The notes under the pieces: generated by a model | Told to the model about the DNA's origin: nothing | What the model saw: the letters and a program-made list of their open reading frames with translations, nothing else | The model's database searches: none | Made by a program: the position numbers and the translations under genes | Part shown: piece after piece, positions 10,830-22,900 of the stretch | Numbering within the stretch: the first letter of the stretch is position 1 | Layout of the letters: the number at the start of each line of letters is the position of its first letter | Assembly: GCA_016490735.1 (NCBI GenBank) | Contig: JAEMWC010000390.1 | Location: 132,501 to 196,500, forward strand | Source: Pachyseris speciosa | Lineage: Eukaryota > Cnidaria > Anthozoa > Scleractinia > Pachyseridae | Reading direction: 5' to 3' | Length of the DNA: 64,000 nt

Positions 10830-13800
10830 GTGCCGATAAGCAACTATTGAAGTTGTAAAGAATAATTCAATGCATATTAACGTGGCTAGCCCGACATACG
10901 AATGTTTCGTCCCTGCCAAGGGAGTCATCAGAGACCTTTCGGTGTAGCCAACTCGCTAAACATCAGGTTTGAAGTCCCACCAGCAATCAAATGGTGGTGG
11001 CAATCTAGCCTTATAACTCATAAGGATTCCCAATTGCATAACGTGCTGATAAACAACTATTGAAATTGTAAAGGATAGTTTAATGCATATTAGCGTGGCT
11101 AGCCCGACATACGTACTTATTCGTCCGTGCCAAGGGACTCATCAGAGACTTTTCGGTGTAGCCAACTCGCTAAACATCAGGTTTGAAGTCCCGCCAGCAA
11201 TCAAATGGTGGTGGCAATCTAGCCTTATAACTCATAAGGATTCCCAATTGCATAACGTGCTGATAAACAACTATTGAAATCGTAAAGAATAATTCAATGC
11301 ATATTAACGTGGCTATCCCGACAGACGTACTTATTCGTCCCTGCCAAGGGAGTCATCAGAGACCTTTCGGTGTAGCCAACTCGCTAAACATCAGGTTTGA
11401 AGTCCCGCCAGCAATCAAATGATGGTGGCAATCTAGCCTTATAACTCATAAGGATTCCCAATTGCATAACGCGCTGATAAACAACTATTGAAATTGTAAA
11501 GACTTTTCGGTGTAGCCAACTCGCTAAACATCAGGTTTGAAGTCCCGTCAGCAATCAAATGGTGGTGGCAATCTAGCCTTATAACTCATAAGGATTCCCA
11601 ATTGCATAACGTGCTGATAAACAACTATTGAAATTGTAAAGAATAATTTAATGCATATTAACGTGCCTAGCCTGACATACGTACTTATTCGTCCCTGCCA
11701 AGGGAGTCATCAGAGACCTTTCGGTGTAGCCAACTCGCTAAACATCAGGTTTGAAGTCCCGCCAGCAATCAAATGATGGTGGTAATCTAGCCTTATAACT
11801 CATAAGGATTCCCAATTGCATAACGCGCTGATAAACAACTATTGAAATTGTAAAGAATAATTTAATGCATATTAACGTGGCTAGCCCGAAATACGTACTT
11901 ATTCGTCCCTGCCAAGGGAGTCATCAGAGGCCTTTCGGTGTAGCCAACTCGCTAAACATCAGGTTTGAAGTCCCGCCAGCAATCAAATGGTGGTGGCAAT
12001 CTAGCCTTATAACTCATAAGGATTCCCAATTGCATAACGTGCTGATAAACAACTATTGAAGTTGTAAAGAATAATTCAATGCATATTAACGTGGCTAGCC
12101 CGACAGACGCACTTATTCGTCCGTGCCAAGGGACTCATCAGAGACTTTTCGGTGTAGCCAACTCGCTAAACATCAGGTTTGAAGTCTCGCCAGCAATCAA
12201 ATGGTGGTGGCAATCTAGCCTTATAACTCATATGGATTCCCAATTGCATAACGTGCTGATAAAGAACTATTGAAAGTGTAAAGAATAATTTCATGCATAT
12301 TAGCGTGGCTAGCCCGACATACGTACTTATTCGTCCGTGCCAAGGGAATAATCACAGGCCTTTCGGTATAGCCAATGCATTTAATGCATATTAACGTGCC
12401 TAGCCTGACATACGTACTTATTCGTCCCTGCCAAGGGAGTCATCAGAGACCTTTCGGTGTAGCCAACTCGCTAAACATCAGGTTTGAAGTCCCGCCAGCA
12501 ATCAAATGATGGTGGTAATCTAGCCTTATAACTCATAAGGATTCCCAATTGCATAACGCGCTGATAAACAACTATTGAAATTGTAAAGAATAATTTAATG
12601 CATATTAACGTGGCTAGCCCGAAATACGTACTTATTCGTCCCTGCCAAGGGAGTCATCAGAGGCCTTTCGGTGTAGCCAACTCGCTAAACATCAGGTTTG
12701 AAGTCCCGCCAGCAATCAAATGGTGGTGGCAATCTAGCCTTATAACTCATAAGGATTCCCAATTGCATAACGTGCTGATAAACAACTATTGAAATCGTAA
12801 AGAATAATTCAATGCATATTAACGTGGCTATCCCGACAGACGTACTTATTCGTCCCTGCCAAGGGAGTCATCAGAGACCTTTCGGTGTAGCCAACTCGCT
12901 AAACATCAGGTTTGAAGTCCCGCCAGCAATCAAATGATGGTGGCAATCTAGCCTTATAACTCATAAGGATTCCCAATTGCATAACGCGCTGATAAACAAC
13001 TATTGAAATTGTAAAGACTTTTCGGTGTAGCCAACTCGCTAAACATCAGGTTTGAAGTCCCGTCAGCAATCAAATGGTGGTGGCAATCTAGCCTTATAAC
13101 TCATAAGGATTCCCAATTGCATAACGTGCTGATAAACAACTATTGAAATTGTAAAGAATAATTTAATGCATATTAACGTGCCTAGCCTGACATACGTACT
13201 TATTCGTCCCTGCCAAGGGAGTCATCAGAGACCTTTCGGTGTAGCCAACTCGCTAAACATCAGGTTTGAAGTCCCGCCAGCAATCAAATGATGGTGGTAA
13301 TCTAGCCTTATAACTCATAAGGATTCCCAATTGCATAACGCGCTGATAAACAACTATTGAAATTGTAAAGAATAATTTAATGCATATTAACGTGGCTAGC
13401 CCGAAATACGTACTTATTCGTCCCTGCCAAGGGAGTCATCAGAGGCCTTTCGGTGTAGCCAACTCGCTAAACATCAGGTTTGAAGTCCCGCCAGCAATCA
13501 AATGGTGGTGGCAATCTAGCCTTATAACTCATAAGGATTCCCAATTGCATAACGTGCTGATAAACAACTATTGAAGTTGTAAAGAATAATTCAATGCATA
13601 TTAACGTGGCTAGCCCGACAGACGCACTTATTCGTCCGTGCCAAGGGACTCATCAGAGACTTTTCGGTGTAGCCAACTCGCTAAACATCAGGTTTGAAGT
13701 CTCGCCAGCAATCAAATGGTGGTGGCAATCTAGCCTTATAACTCATATGGATTCCCAATTGCATAACGTGCTGATAAAGAACTATTGAAAGTGTAAAGAA

Positions 13801-14880
13801 TAATTTCATGCATATTAGCGTGGCTAGCCCGACATACGTACTTATTCGTCCGTGCCAAGGGAATAATCACAGGCCTTTCGGTATAGCCAACTCGCTAAAC
13901 ATCAGGTTTGAAGTCCCGTCAGCAATCAAATGGTGGTGGCAATCTAGCCTTATAACTCATAAGGATTCCCAATTGCATAACGTGCTGATAAACAACTATT
14001 GAAATTGTAAAGAATAATTTAATGCATATTAACGTGCCTAGCCTGACATACGTACTTATTCGTCCCTGCCAAGGGAGTCATCAGAGACCTTTCGGTGTAG
14101 CCAACTCGCTAAACATCAGGTTTGAAGTCCCGCCAGCAATCAAATGGTGGTGGCAATCTAGCCTTATAACTCATAAGGATTCCCAATTGCATAACGTGCT
14201 GATAAACAACTATTGAAATTGTAAAGAATAATTTTAATGCATATTAACGTGGCTATCCCGACAGACGCACTTATTCGTCCGTGCCAAGGGACTCATCAGA
14301 GACTTTTCGGTGTAGCCAACTCGCTAAACATCAGGTTTGAAGTCCCGCCAGCAATCAAATGGTGGTGGCAATCTAGCCTTATAACTCATATGGATTCCCA
14401 ATTGCATAACGTGCTGATAAAGAACTATTGAAATTGTTAAGAATAATTTGATGCATATTAGCGTTGCTAGCCCGACATACGTACTTATTCGTCCGTGCCA
14501 AGGGACTCATCAGAGACTTTTCGGTGTAGCCAACTCGCTAAACATCAGGTTTGAAGTCCCGCCAGCAATCAAATGATGGTGGCAATCTAGCCTTATAACT
14601 CATAAGGATTCCCAATTGCATAACGTGCTGATAAACAACTATTGAAAGTGTAAAGAATAATTTCATGCATATTAGCGTGGCTAGCCCGACAGACGTACTT
14701 ATTCGTCCCTGCCAAGGGAGTCATCAGAGACCTTTCGGTGTAGCCAACTCGCTAAACATCAGGTTTGAAGTCCCGCCAGCAATCAAATGATGGTGGCAAT
14801 CTGGCCTTATATCTCATTAGGATTTCCAATTGCATAACGTGCCAATGAACAACTATTGAAATTGTTAGGAAATTGTACAG
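10828..14880. repeat. 4-kb tandem array, 214-bp unit (hammerhead-bearing, retrozyme-like)
   Basis: Using the shared word ATGCATATTA as register, about 17 near-complete units start at 10870, 11083, 11297, 11651, 11865, 12079, 12384, 12598, 12812, 13166, 13380, 13594, 13808, 14022, 14237, 14451 and 14665. Spacing is 213-215 bp inside runs. Three units are partial: about 11505 and 13020 lack the left third, and 12293 is cut after about 90 bp. Blocks repeat at 1515 bp (11281 onward equals 12796 onward) and 733 bp (11651 onward equals 12384 onward), the mark of unequal exchange. The minus strand of each unit contains a hammerhead ribozyme-like core. A 64-codon open frame recurs in many units, but it only reflects the high identity of the copies. 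Confidence 0.95.
10884..10949 (-). ncRNA. type I hammerhead ribozyme candidate
   Basis: Read on the minus strand: GGCTA, nine-base loop CACCGAAAG, GTCT, then core CTGATGA (925-931 of 10 kb). Stem II is CTCCC with loop TTGGCA and GGGAC, then core GAAA. A three-pair stem III CAT/ATG has loop TCGT, then cleavage triplet GTC (10893-10895), then GGGC and TAGCC closing stem I. All invariant hammerhead residues are present (CUGAUGA, GAAA, UH before cleavage). One stem II pair next to the core is C-C here but G-C in other units. Very short stem III and a looped stem I are what is known for ribozymes of Penelope-like elements and metazoan retrozymes. Folding was done by eye. Confidence 0.75.
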
Positions 14881-14883
14881 AAC

Positions 14884-14910
14884 TGGCTACACCGAAAGGT
14901 CTCTGAGGAT
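14884..14910 (-). repeat. inverted scrap of the 214-bp unit, right edge of array
   Basis: GGCTACACCGAAAGGTCTCTG is the reverse complement of the unit's CAGAGACCTTTCGGTGTAGCC. It is followed by unrelated sequence. Together with the scrap at 10793-10829 it accounts for two neighbouring parts of one inverted unit, missing about 18 bases between them. Confidence 0.8.
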
Positions 14911-14912
14911 GA

Positions 14913-15545
14913 AAGAGGCGGATTTCCAACATTTGCCAGTAATTTAAATAGTTTTATTGATATCATTGATTCAACCGAAAATAAGGCTATTAAAGAAGGT
15001 ACTACGTTCGTAAATTAGTAAATTTAATTAGTGTGGCTTCTAATTTCGCGGTAATCGCATAAGTTTGATTAGACGGCTGGAGGGCAAACACGGCTAAATT
15101 ACGGTAACTGTATGAGATTTTGACCAACTTTGGACCGCTGTAACACCGCTACAAAGAGGCGGATTTCCGCAGCGAAAATGTCTTTCAAAAGGCATTTGTA
15201 CTTACTTATTTTCATGAAGTATGAAGAACAGATCCAGGCTACACTGAACCACCGTAAACGAATTTTTAAAATTTCTTACAAACCTCTCTAATCAAAATTA
15301 TGCAAAAATTACCGCGAATTTACGAGCCACATGGAAAGATTTTCGATTCTAATTTACAGACGTCTTACCTTTGTTAGTGGCCTTATTTTCTGTTGAATAA
15401 ACGATATCAATAAAGTCGTTGAAATTAGTGGCCAATGTTGGAACACCGCTTCTTTTAAGCGGCGTTACATCGGTTCAAAGTCAGCCAAAATCCCATAGCA
15501 AAACTGTAATTTCAGCCGGTCGTGTTTGCTCCTAAATAATCGTGG
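14913..15545. mobile_element. rearranged inverted-repeat element
   Basis: Three blocks occur in both orientations. Block A (14916-15015, word TTTATTGATATC) matches the complement of 15351-15450. Block B (15040-15070, TTCGCGGTAAT) matches the complement of 15283-15345. Block C (15068-15165) matches the complement of 15447-15540. The order A-B-C ... B'-A'-C' is not a simple palindrome, so a transposition or inversion followed formation. It is non-coding. Confidence 0.65.
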
Positions 15546-15990
15546 AACCATTTGTTAAGATAACTGTCCTTCACACGTTTATGGGGCACATAAACGAGTC
15601 ACCACAATAACATGCCTTTGTCAAATTTTTAGTTCTCTTGTTTTCCCTAACTGGACCCGGAAAATGAAAAAACGTGACTGGATCACCCTTCGCATTTCTT
15701 ACCCACAACTTTGGGTATCGGAAGTCGTTTTACAAGGACAACAAACACATCTTGTCGTCGTTAGTTTTTTTAATAATGCGAATACACATGAAACCGTAAA
15801 TGTGACTAGTGCATCCATTTCGTAATACCGAAGTCCCTCGCACTACGATTTATAATTTACACTCTCAAATCACATTCATTCTGTTTTATTGCTAAATTAA
15901 CATATTGCAAATATTTAAGTATTCGTAACTGACAAATTAATGCAAAGAATCACCGTGAAGAATTCATGTTGTTTCCGTCCAAAGGCCGGT

Positions 15991-16102
15991 TCCTGAAAGG
16001 TGTAATAACTCTATTCCAGGGATAAATCTGCCCTATTCCAAAAGGTGTTCATGGAATAAAACAGATTTATCCTTGGAATAGAGTTATTTACACCTTTCAG
16101 GA
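15991..16102. repeat. foldback hairpin element
   Basis: The arms begin CCTGAAAGGTGTAATAACTC and end GAGTTATTTACACCTTTCAGG, about 40 bp each with few mismatches, around a loop of about 30 bases. It is non-coding and MITE-like. Confidence 0.85.
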
Positions 16103-16109
16103 ATAGGCG

Positions 16110-16914
16110 GCCCCCTAGTCATTGTCTACTGGCTCCTAAATCGAACGTCGGCAAAACCCGACTTACCCACGAAAATCGTGTACAAATAGGTGTGTAAAAC
16201 CAGCTCCTAACCGTAGAAGTGACTAGTGCCTCGGTTTTGCTTCATTTTAAAGTCCTACGCAAAATATAAGTCAACGTTTTGTGTTAGCTCATAACACCGT
16301 TTCACTTAGACTTTAGAATTCCATCGTCCTATTTACATATCATTTGGCGCTTCGTACTTGATTGGTGCCACTATTTTTAGCGACCCAGAAAGGGGTCGCT
16401 GCGCTTAGACCAATTAGTGTAGACCAGTTTGTGACCTTCACGGATAAAGTTGTCAATCAAAATTGATTTTGAGCAACTAAACGTGACTTGCGGTTGAAAT
16501 TCCAACACTGGGTCTATTGCGAAAGCGACAACCATATGCGAGTCAAGCCACTCTTCTTTTTTGGCGCCAAACGCAAATGAAAACCCTCCAAGCGAGACAA
16601 GTCGACCTCTCGCGCTCAGCCGCTTTGCGGCCTAAAAACCTCGCTCCTCTCGGCTTTTATGCTGTGCGACTCGAGAGATCAACTTGTGGCAAGTCTACGT
16701 TTCACTGTGTGCTTTCTTGTCCGATCTTCCCGAATGTGCGAACTTTCGATGTTCGTCTACATTAAAAGTCACGTGACACTTATGACAGAGAGAGCCTGGG
16801 TTCGAGGTTGACGCTTAAAAGGTGAATGAAATATTTGGTTATGCAAGGCATACTAGATGATGCACGCTACCTTATAGGAACTGAGTCCAGACAACTTCAA
16901 TTTATCCTCCCAAC
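16110..16914. promoter_or_regulatory. upstream region of the DHQS-like gene
   Basis: Non-coding sequence before the start codon. A CACGTG E-box lies at about 16771 and a weak TTAAAAGG TATA-like word at about 16815. Neither is strong enough to name a promoter. The short open frame at 16517-16765 has no recognised relative. Confidence 0.3.
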
Positions 16915-19900
16915 ATGAGTTTGCTTCAGAAAATCAAGAACGACGTTCCGAACAAAGATTACTTAAAGGATGAGGCGTTTGCGGTTAAGGAGATAACATT
17001 TTACATGTACAACAGCGCAAATGAATTTAAGGTTAGTATCTAATTTCTCGTAGAGGCGACTAACCGTTAAACAGACCTTTCAATATTGGCCATCTTACGA
17101 AAATCTGTCGACACTGCTGGAAAAAAAAACACTTTTAAATTGGTAAATTTTCCACATTTGGGAATCGTAACGTTTAAAATCGCAAAGTTAAAGCTATAGG
17201 TGGTTTGGACGTTACGTCATCGCCGCTAGGTCCAGCTGTCCCGTTTTCGCTGGAAAAATCGCCATGAAGTGCTCAGAACATGGCAATAAATGCTCAAATA
17301 GTGCTTGATTTTTATAAAAAGGCATTGAAATTTAGAAATAGTGCACGAAATTTGCTCGCAGTTTGTGATGATTCTTAGCAGATGTTCATACATATTGCTA
17401 TTTTTATCAAACTTTCAACTCTCGATTTTCTAGGACTGAGAATGCCTTAAAACTAATAGATTTTCCACATTTGGGAATCGTAACTTTTAAAATCGCAAAG
17501 TTCTAGCTATAGCTGGTTTGCACGTTATGTAATTGCCGATAGGCCTGTCCCGATTTCGCCGGAAAAAATTGACAAAAAGTGTTTTAAACATGGCAACAAA
17601 AATTCTCATATAGTGCTCGATTTTTATAAAAAAGTGCTTGAAATTTGGAAATAGTTCACGAAAGTTGCTTGCAGCTTTTTCATTATTTCTTAGCAAATGG
17701 TCATACATATTCCTAGTTTTATCAAACTTTTAATTCTCGATTTTCCAAGACTGAGGTGACCTTAAAGTATAACAACGTTTCTAGAACAAAAACTCTTAAT
17801 CATCAGTCAAGCATAAATTCTTAAGCACACAGCATCACAGAACTGTATGCAATCAACCGTATAGCTACAACTGTTATTAGTCTCTCTTCGATCTATTGTA
17901 TCGAACAGCAAGTAACACCAAGTCACGAAACAATCAAATCGACTGCTCCCACGGTTACTATAGCTCGTGCCTTAGCTCCATGACAACAGTCAGCCAGTCA
18001 AGCGACAATGTAGAATTATTCAAATTTTACTTTGCGGCTTTACTGGAAGCGTTTCAAAGACAAAATATTACATTTCACTTAAAAAACGTATTGATCATTC
18101 ATACAGGAAATACAAAAGAAGTGAATTTTTAATGAGTGTCTTTACATCTGATAAAGACAGGGCTAAGTTTTACATCCGATTTTCTAAGCCAAAATAACCC
18201 AAAATCTAAATATCAGTGTAAGAATGGATAGATGTACAGTAATGCTTTTTAAGCCGGCCGTTCAATAAATTCGCAATTTGCGTTTGATCAAGTCTTAAAA
18301 AACTCGGCGCGTATGGAAAATTGTGAAAAATGTGCTCAAACGTTTCCCAAAAAGCGAACAAAATGCTCAAATTTTGCTCAAAATCAATTAACTGCTGAAG
18401 GGACCTGGAAATGTAAAATAGTGCTCCAAATTCGAAAAAGTGCCCAGTGCAATCGGGACAGGCCTTATCGCCGCCACGTTGGTGGACGTAAGCCATTGTT
18501 CTCTCATTGCCCCCCAGTATACAAACGCAGGAGCCATTGACAAACGCCAAATTAATTCCCGACTTTGTAGAACCATAATTTCGCTTTTTTTTTCAGGATG
18601 TGACGCTCAAACATGGTCGCTTTACTAATTCAGTTAGTACCCTCCATAACAGGCGCTTACTTAGCCGAGCGCGAAGCGGGAGAGACGGAGCGCGAAGCCC
18701 CGCCTCCCGAAACACCCACAAAAGTTCCACTGATTGCTTGTTTTGAATTGACCAATGAAAAAGCTTTCAATCATTCGCAGGAAACTTATCAGATTCCTTG
18801 CGCATTTAGCTGTGCGAGCGGAATTTCGAGCAGAATAAGCGATATTTGCGAGTATTGCCGGCAAGTAGATTAAGCCATTTTACGGGAAGATATTATCCAA
18901 GCCTACTTCAGGCATCGATAGTTCTACGAGCGGCAGAAAGCAACTTCAAGAGTGCATTGTTTACGATCGTGAATTCGACGGAAACCGAATCGCTTGCACG
19001 TGAGGTGTTGATTAAGGTAAAAATTTCCACGGAGTGTGAAAAGTTTGCTTACTACCATTTTTGAGCTATCGTGAACGGCCTTGGACTTGCTCTATAGTCA
19101 TTGCTTTCAACACACCAACAACGAGCACATGGCATCCTGTCTTGCACTTCATCGAAGATTTTTGGGTAAAGCTTGTAGATCAAACTTTTACCAAACTCAG
19201 TAAGCAACAAACCCAACTCATCTCTCCCTTCTAACAACGCCGCAACTTTCCTATTCCTTCTTGAGATTTTCGACGTGAGGGAAGAAATCGAGCGCAAGTT
19301 TAATATGTTTGTTATTTTTGGTGTATTTGCTCCATTAGTATCACGTGGTATGAATTGACTAATCAGCGTTTTCCGATTATCAGACGATCGGTTGGAAGAG
19401 CACGAACAATATGCAGTTCCGGAGTTGCGCAGGGAACTGGGGCGAGTTTCATATTTCATCATCACATGAAAGATAACGTTGAGAATGGCCATTTGACCAA
19501 GTTTGATCATTTTACATTCAAAAGAGACCAAGTTATGGACTTTAGAACATAGTTCAAAATCCATACAAACGTCTCTAATTTTGAGGCTGCGTCCCCCAAA
19601 ACCATATAAACTCTTGCGTTTTCTTACGATCTGTCTGATAGTCGTAAAAATGGGAAAATAGAGACCTTAAGATCGAGGTTTGGCCCCCTTACCACAAACG
19701 GCAAACCGAGGTTTGCGGTTTGCGGTTAGCGGTTTCACGTTAGCTGTCTGCCCATATACGGGACTTAAGATTCGCGTGTAACAAATGGCCGGCCGCCATG
19801 TTTGTTTTCAGTCATTCGTTCACTTCTATTTTAGCTGAGAAATCGTCTTAAAAGTAACGTTTCTATTAAAAAGAATTCTATTATTAATAGGCGAAAGAGT

Positions 19901-22900
19901 TCTAAAAAGTAGTATTTCCTCTCAAACGTGGGATTGTGACGTTTTAGGGTGCAAAAACCCTGGCGGTAAATCACTGACCTCTAGAGCGTGGTCTAGCCGT
20001 ACAAACGTGAACCTTAAACCGCAAACCTGACGACAAGGCACTGGTCACGTGACTTCTTGACGTTCGCGGCTCGCGGAAATGCCGAAAAACCTCAAACTTA
20101 AGGTCTCTTATGAAGTGATTTTTACCTCAGTTAATTCCAAATAGTATGTGCATGACGGAATTTTACAGCTGTCACAAACTAAAAAAATATTTTTGAGGGT
20201 TCATATGGTTTTGGGGGACGCAGCCTCAAAATTAGAGCCGTTTATATAAATTTTGAACTATGTTTTTAAGTTCATAACTTGGTCTCTGTTCAACTTAAGA
20301 CCATCAAACTTGAACAAATGGCCAATCGCAATGTTTTCTTCCACGTGATTATTTCAGTTTATCGATTAAGTAAGATAAGAAACTCGCCCTAGTTCCCTAC
20401 GAAATTCCAAACAACCAAGAGAGGGTTTCACGTGACGTCATAATGATAATAAAATTTAAAAATAAACAGACTTGCATGTTTTCAGCGCAGTAGCTTGCAT
20501 TATTTTGAAATAGAGAAGTTTGAATTTTCACACTGCGCGATATAAAAATGTCTGCTCACAAGCATGTCACTTACATGAAAACATCGATTCACCGTGTGTT
20601 TTTTTAAATTTGAAAAGCCAACATGGTAAGAGAGGCGTCTATGTGAATGTTTGAAAGATCAACAGAGAGAACAAAGTCTTTGAGATATCTAAAGTAAGAA
20701 ACATATGTTTTAACTCGTTTCCAGCCGCCATCTTGGAATCGCTTAGAGGGACGCCAAGATGGCGTTTCCATAAAAAGCACTATAATTTAGAGTGTTACAT
20801 TTTGCGGAATAACTTGAGTATGGGATATCGCATGGCCCTGAGACTTAAACATGGTGTTTATTCATTACTCTTCTATTATATTACAATTTGTTGACTTAAT
20901 CTATTTAATGGTTAATGATTTTATTTTTCAACTTGCGTGACTGAAAACGCTGGCGGCAGGCGCTTGATTTTCTCTTCCCCTCGTCTCGCGCTTCGCACTC
21001 CATCTCTCCCACATGGCGCTCGGATAAATAAGAGCCTATTAAGCAGGCTAATTTTTAGGCGCTCTCTTTCCAGCAGTGTTAATAAATTTTCGCTACATGG
21101 TCAAAATAACTAACTGTCTGGGCTAATCGTCCTCGCAAAGTACAGCAAGGACGCAGCTCAACAAGGTCAAAGCGAAAGCATATACAAGGCGCCTCTGGTA
21201 GCCGCTATACGGTCCATGTATGGCCTTGGAGCACAGCCTACAGCCAGCTCGAATAAGCCGTATGTTGGGGTTTTTTTGAGGGAGGAAAACCGGAGTACCC
21301 GGGGAAAAACCCTCGGAGCAGGGTCGAGAACCACCACAAACTCAGCCCACTTATGGCGTCACCGGGAATCGAACCCGGTGCCACACATTGGTGGGAGGCG
21401 AACAAAAACCCGTGGAAAGCCTTGAACTTTTAAAAGTGTGATTTGAAGCTTAGTCCGACTATTTTACTGAAAGCAACTCGGAGTACTAATTTCCTGTGAT
21501 TCTATTGATAAGTCTGTCAAACTTAAAATGAAAATTTTTCAGCTCAGCCCGAATCAATTCTGGTGCGACTGATGTTGATGAGGTTTAAACGAAATCCTTC
21601 ACATGCAGGGGCAACCGATGTTTTGTTTTTTGTTTTGACTTTTTTCCGGTGAAATTAGTCCTATCGGAAGTTCTTACAGTCGACTCAGGTCAAGCGTACC
21701 CCTGGCTGTGTTTAAAAGTTGAACGGGGACTTGGGGACGGGGACGCAGGGGGGGCGTGTTCGGGGACGCGCCACGCGGGGACGGAAAAATAACCTAACGC
21801 TGCAAATAAACTAACGCTCAATGCTAAAAAGTCAAATAATGTCATTTTCCATCCTTGTCATTGTAAGCTGGATTGTTCCGTTAATATCCAAATGTTTGAT
21901 AATAGCCACCCATATTCTCACTTCTCTTGAGTGCAAGGAACATGTCAAATATCTCTGAATTTTACTGGCAGTAAACTGAGCTGGAAATTTGATATAAAAT
22001 ACGTTGCGATTAAAATAAGTAAAATTATCATATCTCTCACTTAGTACGCGCGCTGCGATTGGTCAATTTTGCGGACTGTATTCTACAGTACCGCCCGCTT
22101 GACTTTAACCAGTTTCCTTTCCCTTGCGCCGGATTAACCTCAGAGTTATAACAAATATCTTACTAACATCGTTTTCTCGGTCCGTACTGTAAGTTACGGA
22201 TCCTCGTTTTTTTCCTATTAATTTATGGCCCGCTCGCTTCGCGCTTGGGCAATAAATCAACGGGAAAAATCTCAGTTCGTAACTTACAGTACGGACCTCG
22301 AACTCGGTTAGTAAGAGGTATTTATTGGAGTCATTGCTCGCCTTAGGCACTTCGTTCCCCTCTGTACTCTTTTAAATATCTATCGTTCTATGATATTTCC
22401 TTACAGATTATACGGTCTAGTTGCTTAGGGTCAAGATGCTAAAACCCATCTTCAAAAATCAAACTTCTTGTACTGCAAAAACGTGTCCTTCGTTTAACGC
22501 ATTTTTCTAAGCATAGAGCACACGCCCTGTCTTTGTTTATCTCCTCAAATATTCTCTCCTTAAACATGCTCTATGTTGAAACTGTTTCTTCTTTGATGTA
22601 TGACCTCTCACGTCTGTCTGTTCCGTCTAATATCTCTCTTTTTTGTGATCTCTAAAAGTTAATAAAATACACAAACACAAGACCAGGAGCTCCTCTTCAG
22701 GCAACTTTTATATTAAATCTTCGAGTGTGAGCCTAAATTGAAAGGTCCTTTGCTAGATTTGGAGCTGAACTCTGGAATTCCTACCGGTGCCTTTAAAAAG
22801 CATGAATATGGTTTGTTACTCTCAATAATGGAGGCTGATGATGATTATGTTGAAACGCCTAGATTCTCCTGCATGAAATTGCAAATCTTACACAATTTAT

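Noticed and set aside
11083..14431. Recurring 64-codon ORF (MHINVASP...) in the tandem units
   Set aside because: It repeats because the DNA unit repeats. There is no known domain, the frame is lost in many units, and the conserved signal is the hammerhead on the other strand.
10828..14880. CRISPR array
   Set aside because: The units are continuous 214-bp satellite monomers with no short repeat plus unique spacer pattern, in eukaryotic DNA.
19052..19564. 170-codon minus-strand ORF
   Set aside because: Overlaps the MITE inverted repeat and has no known motif. It could be an old transposon ORF, but this cannot be supported.
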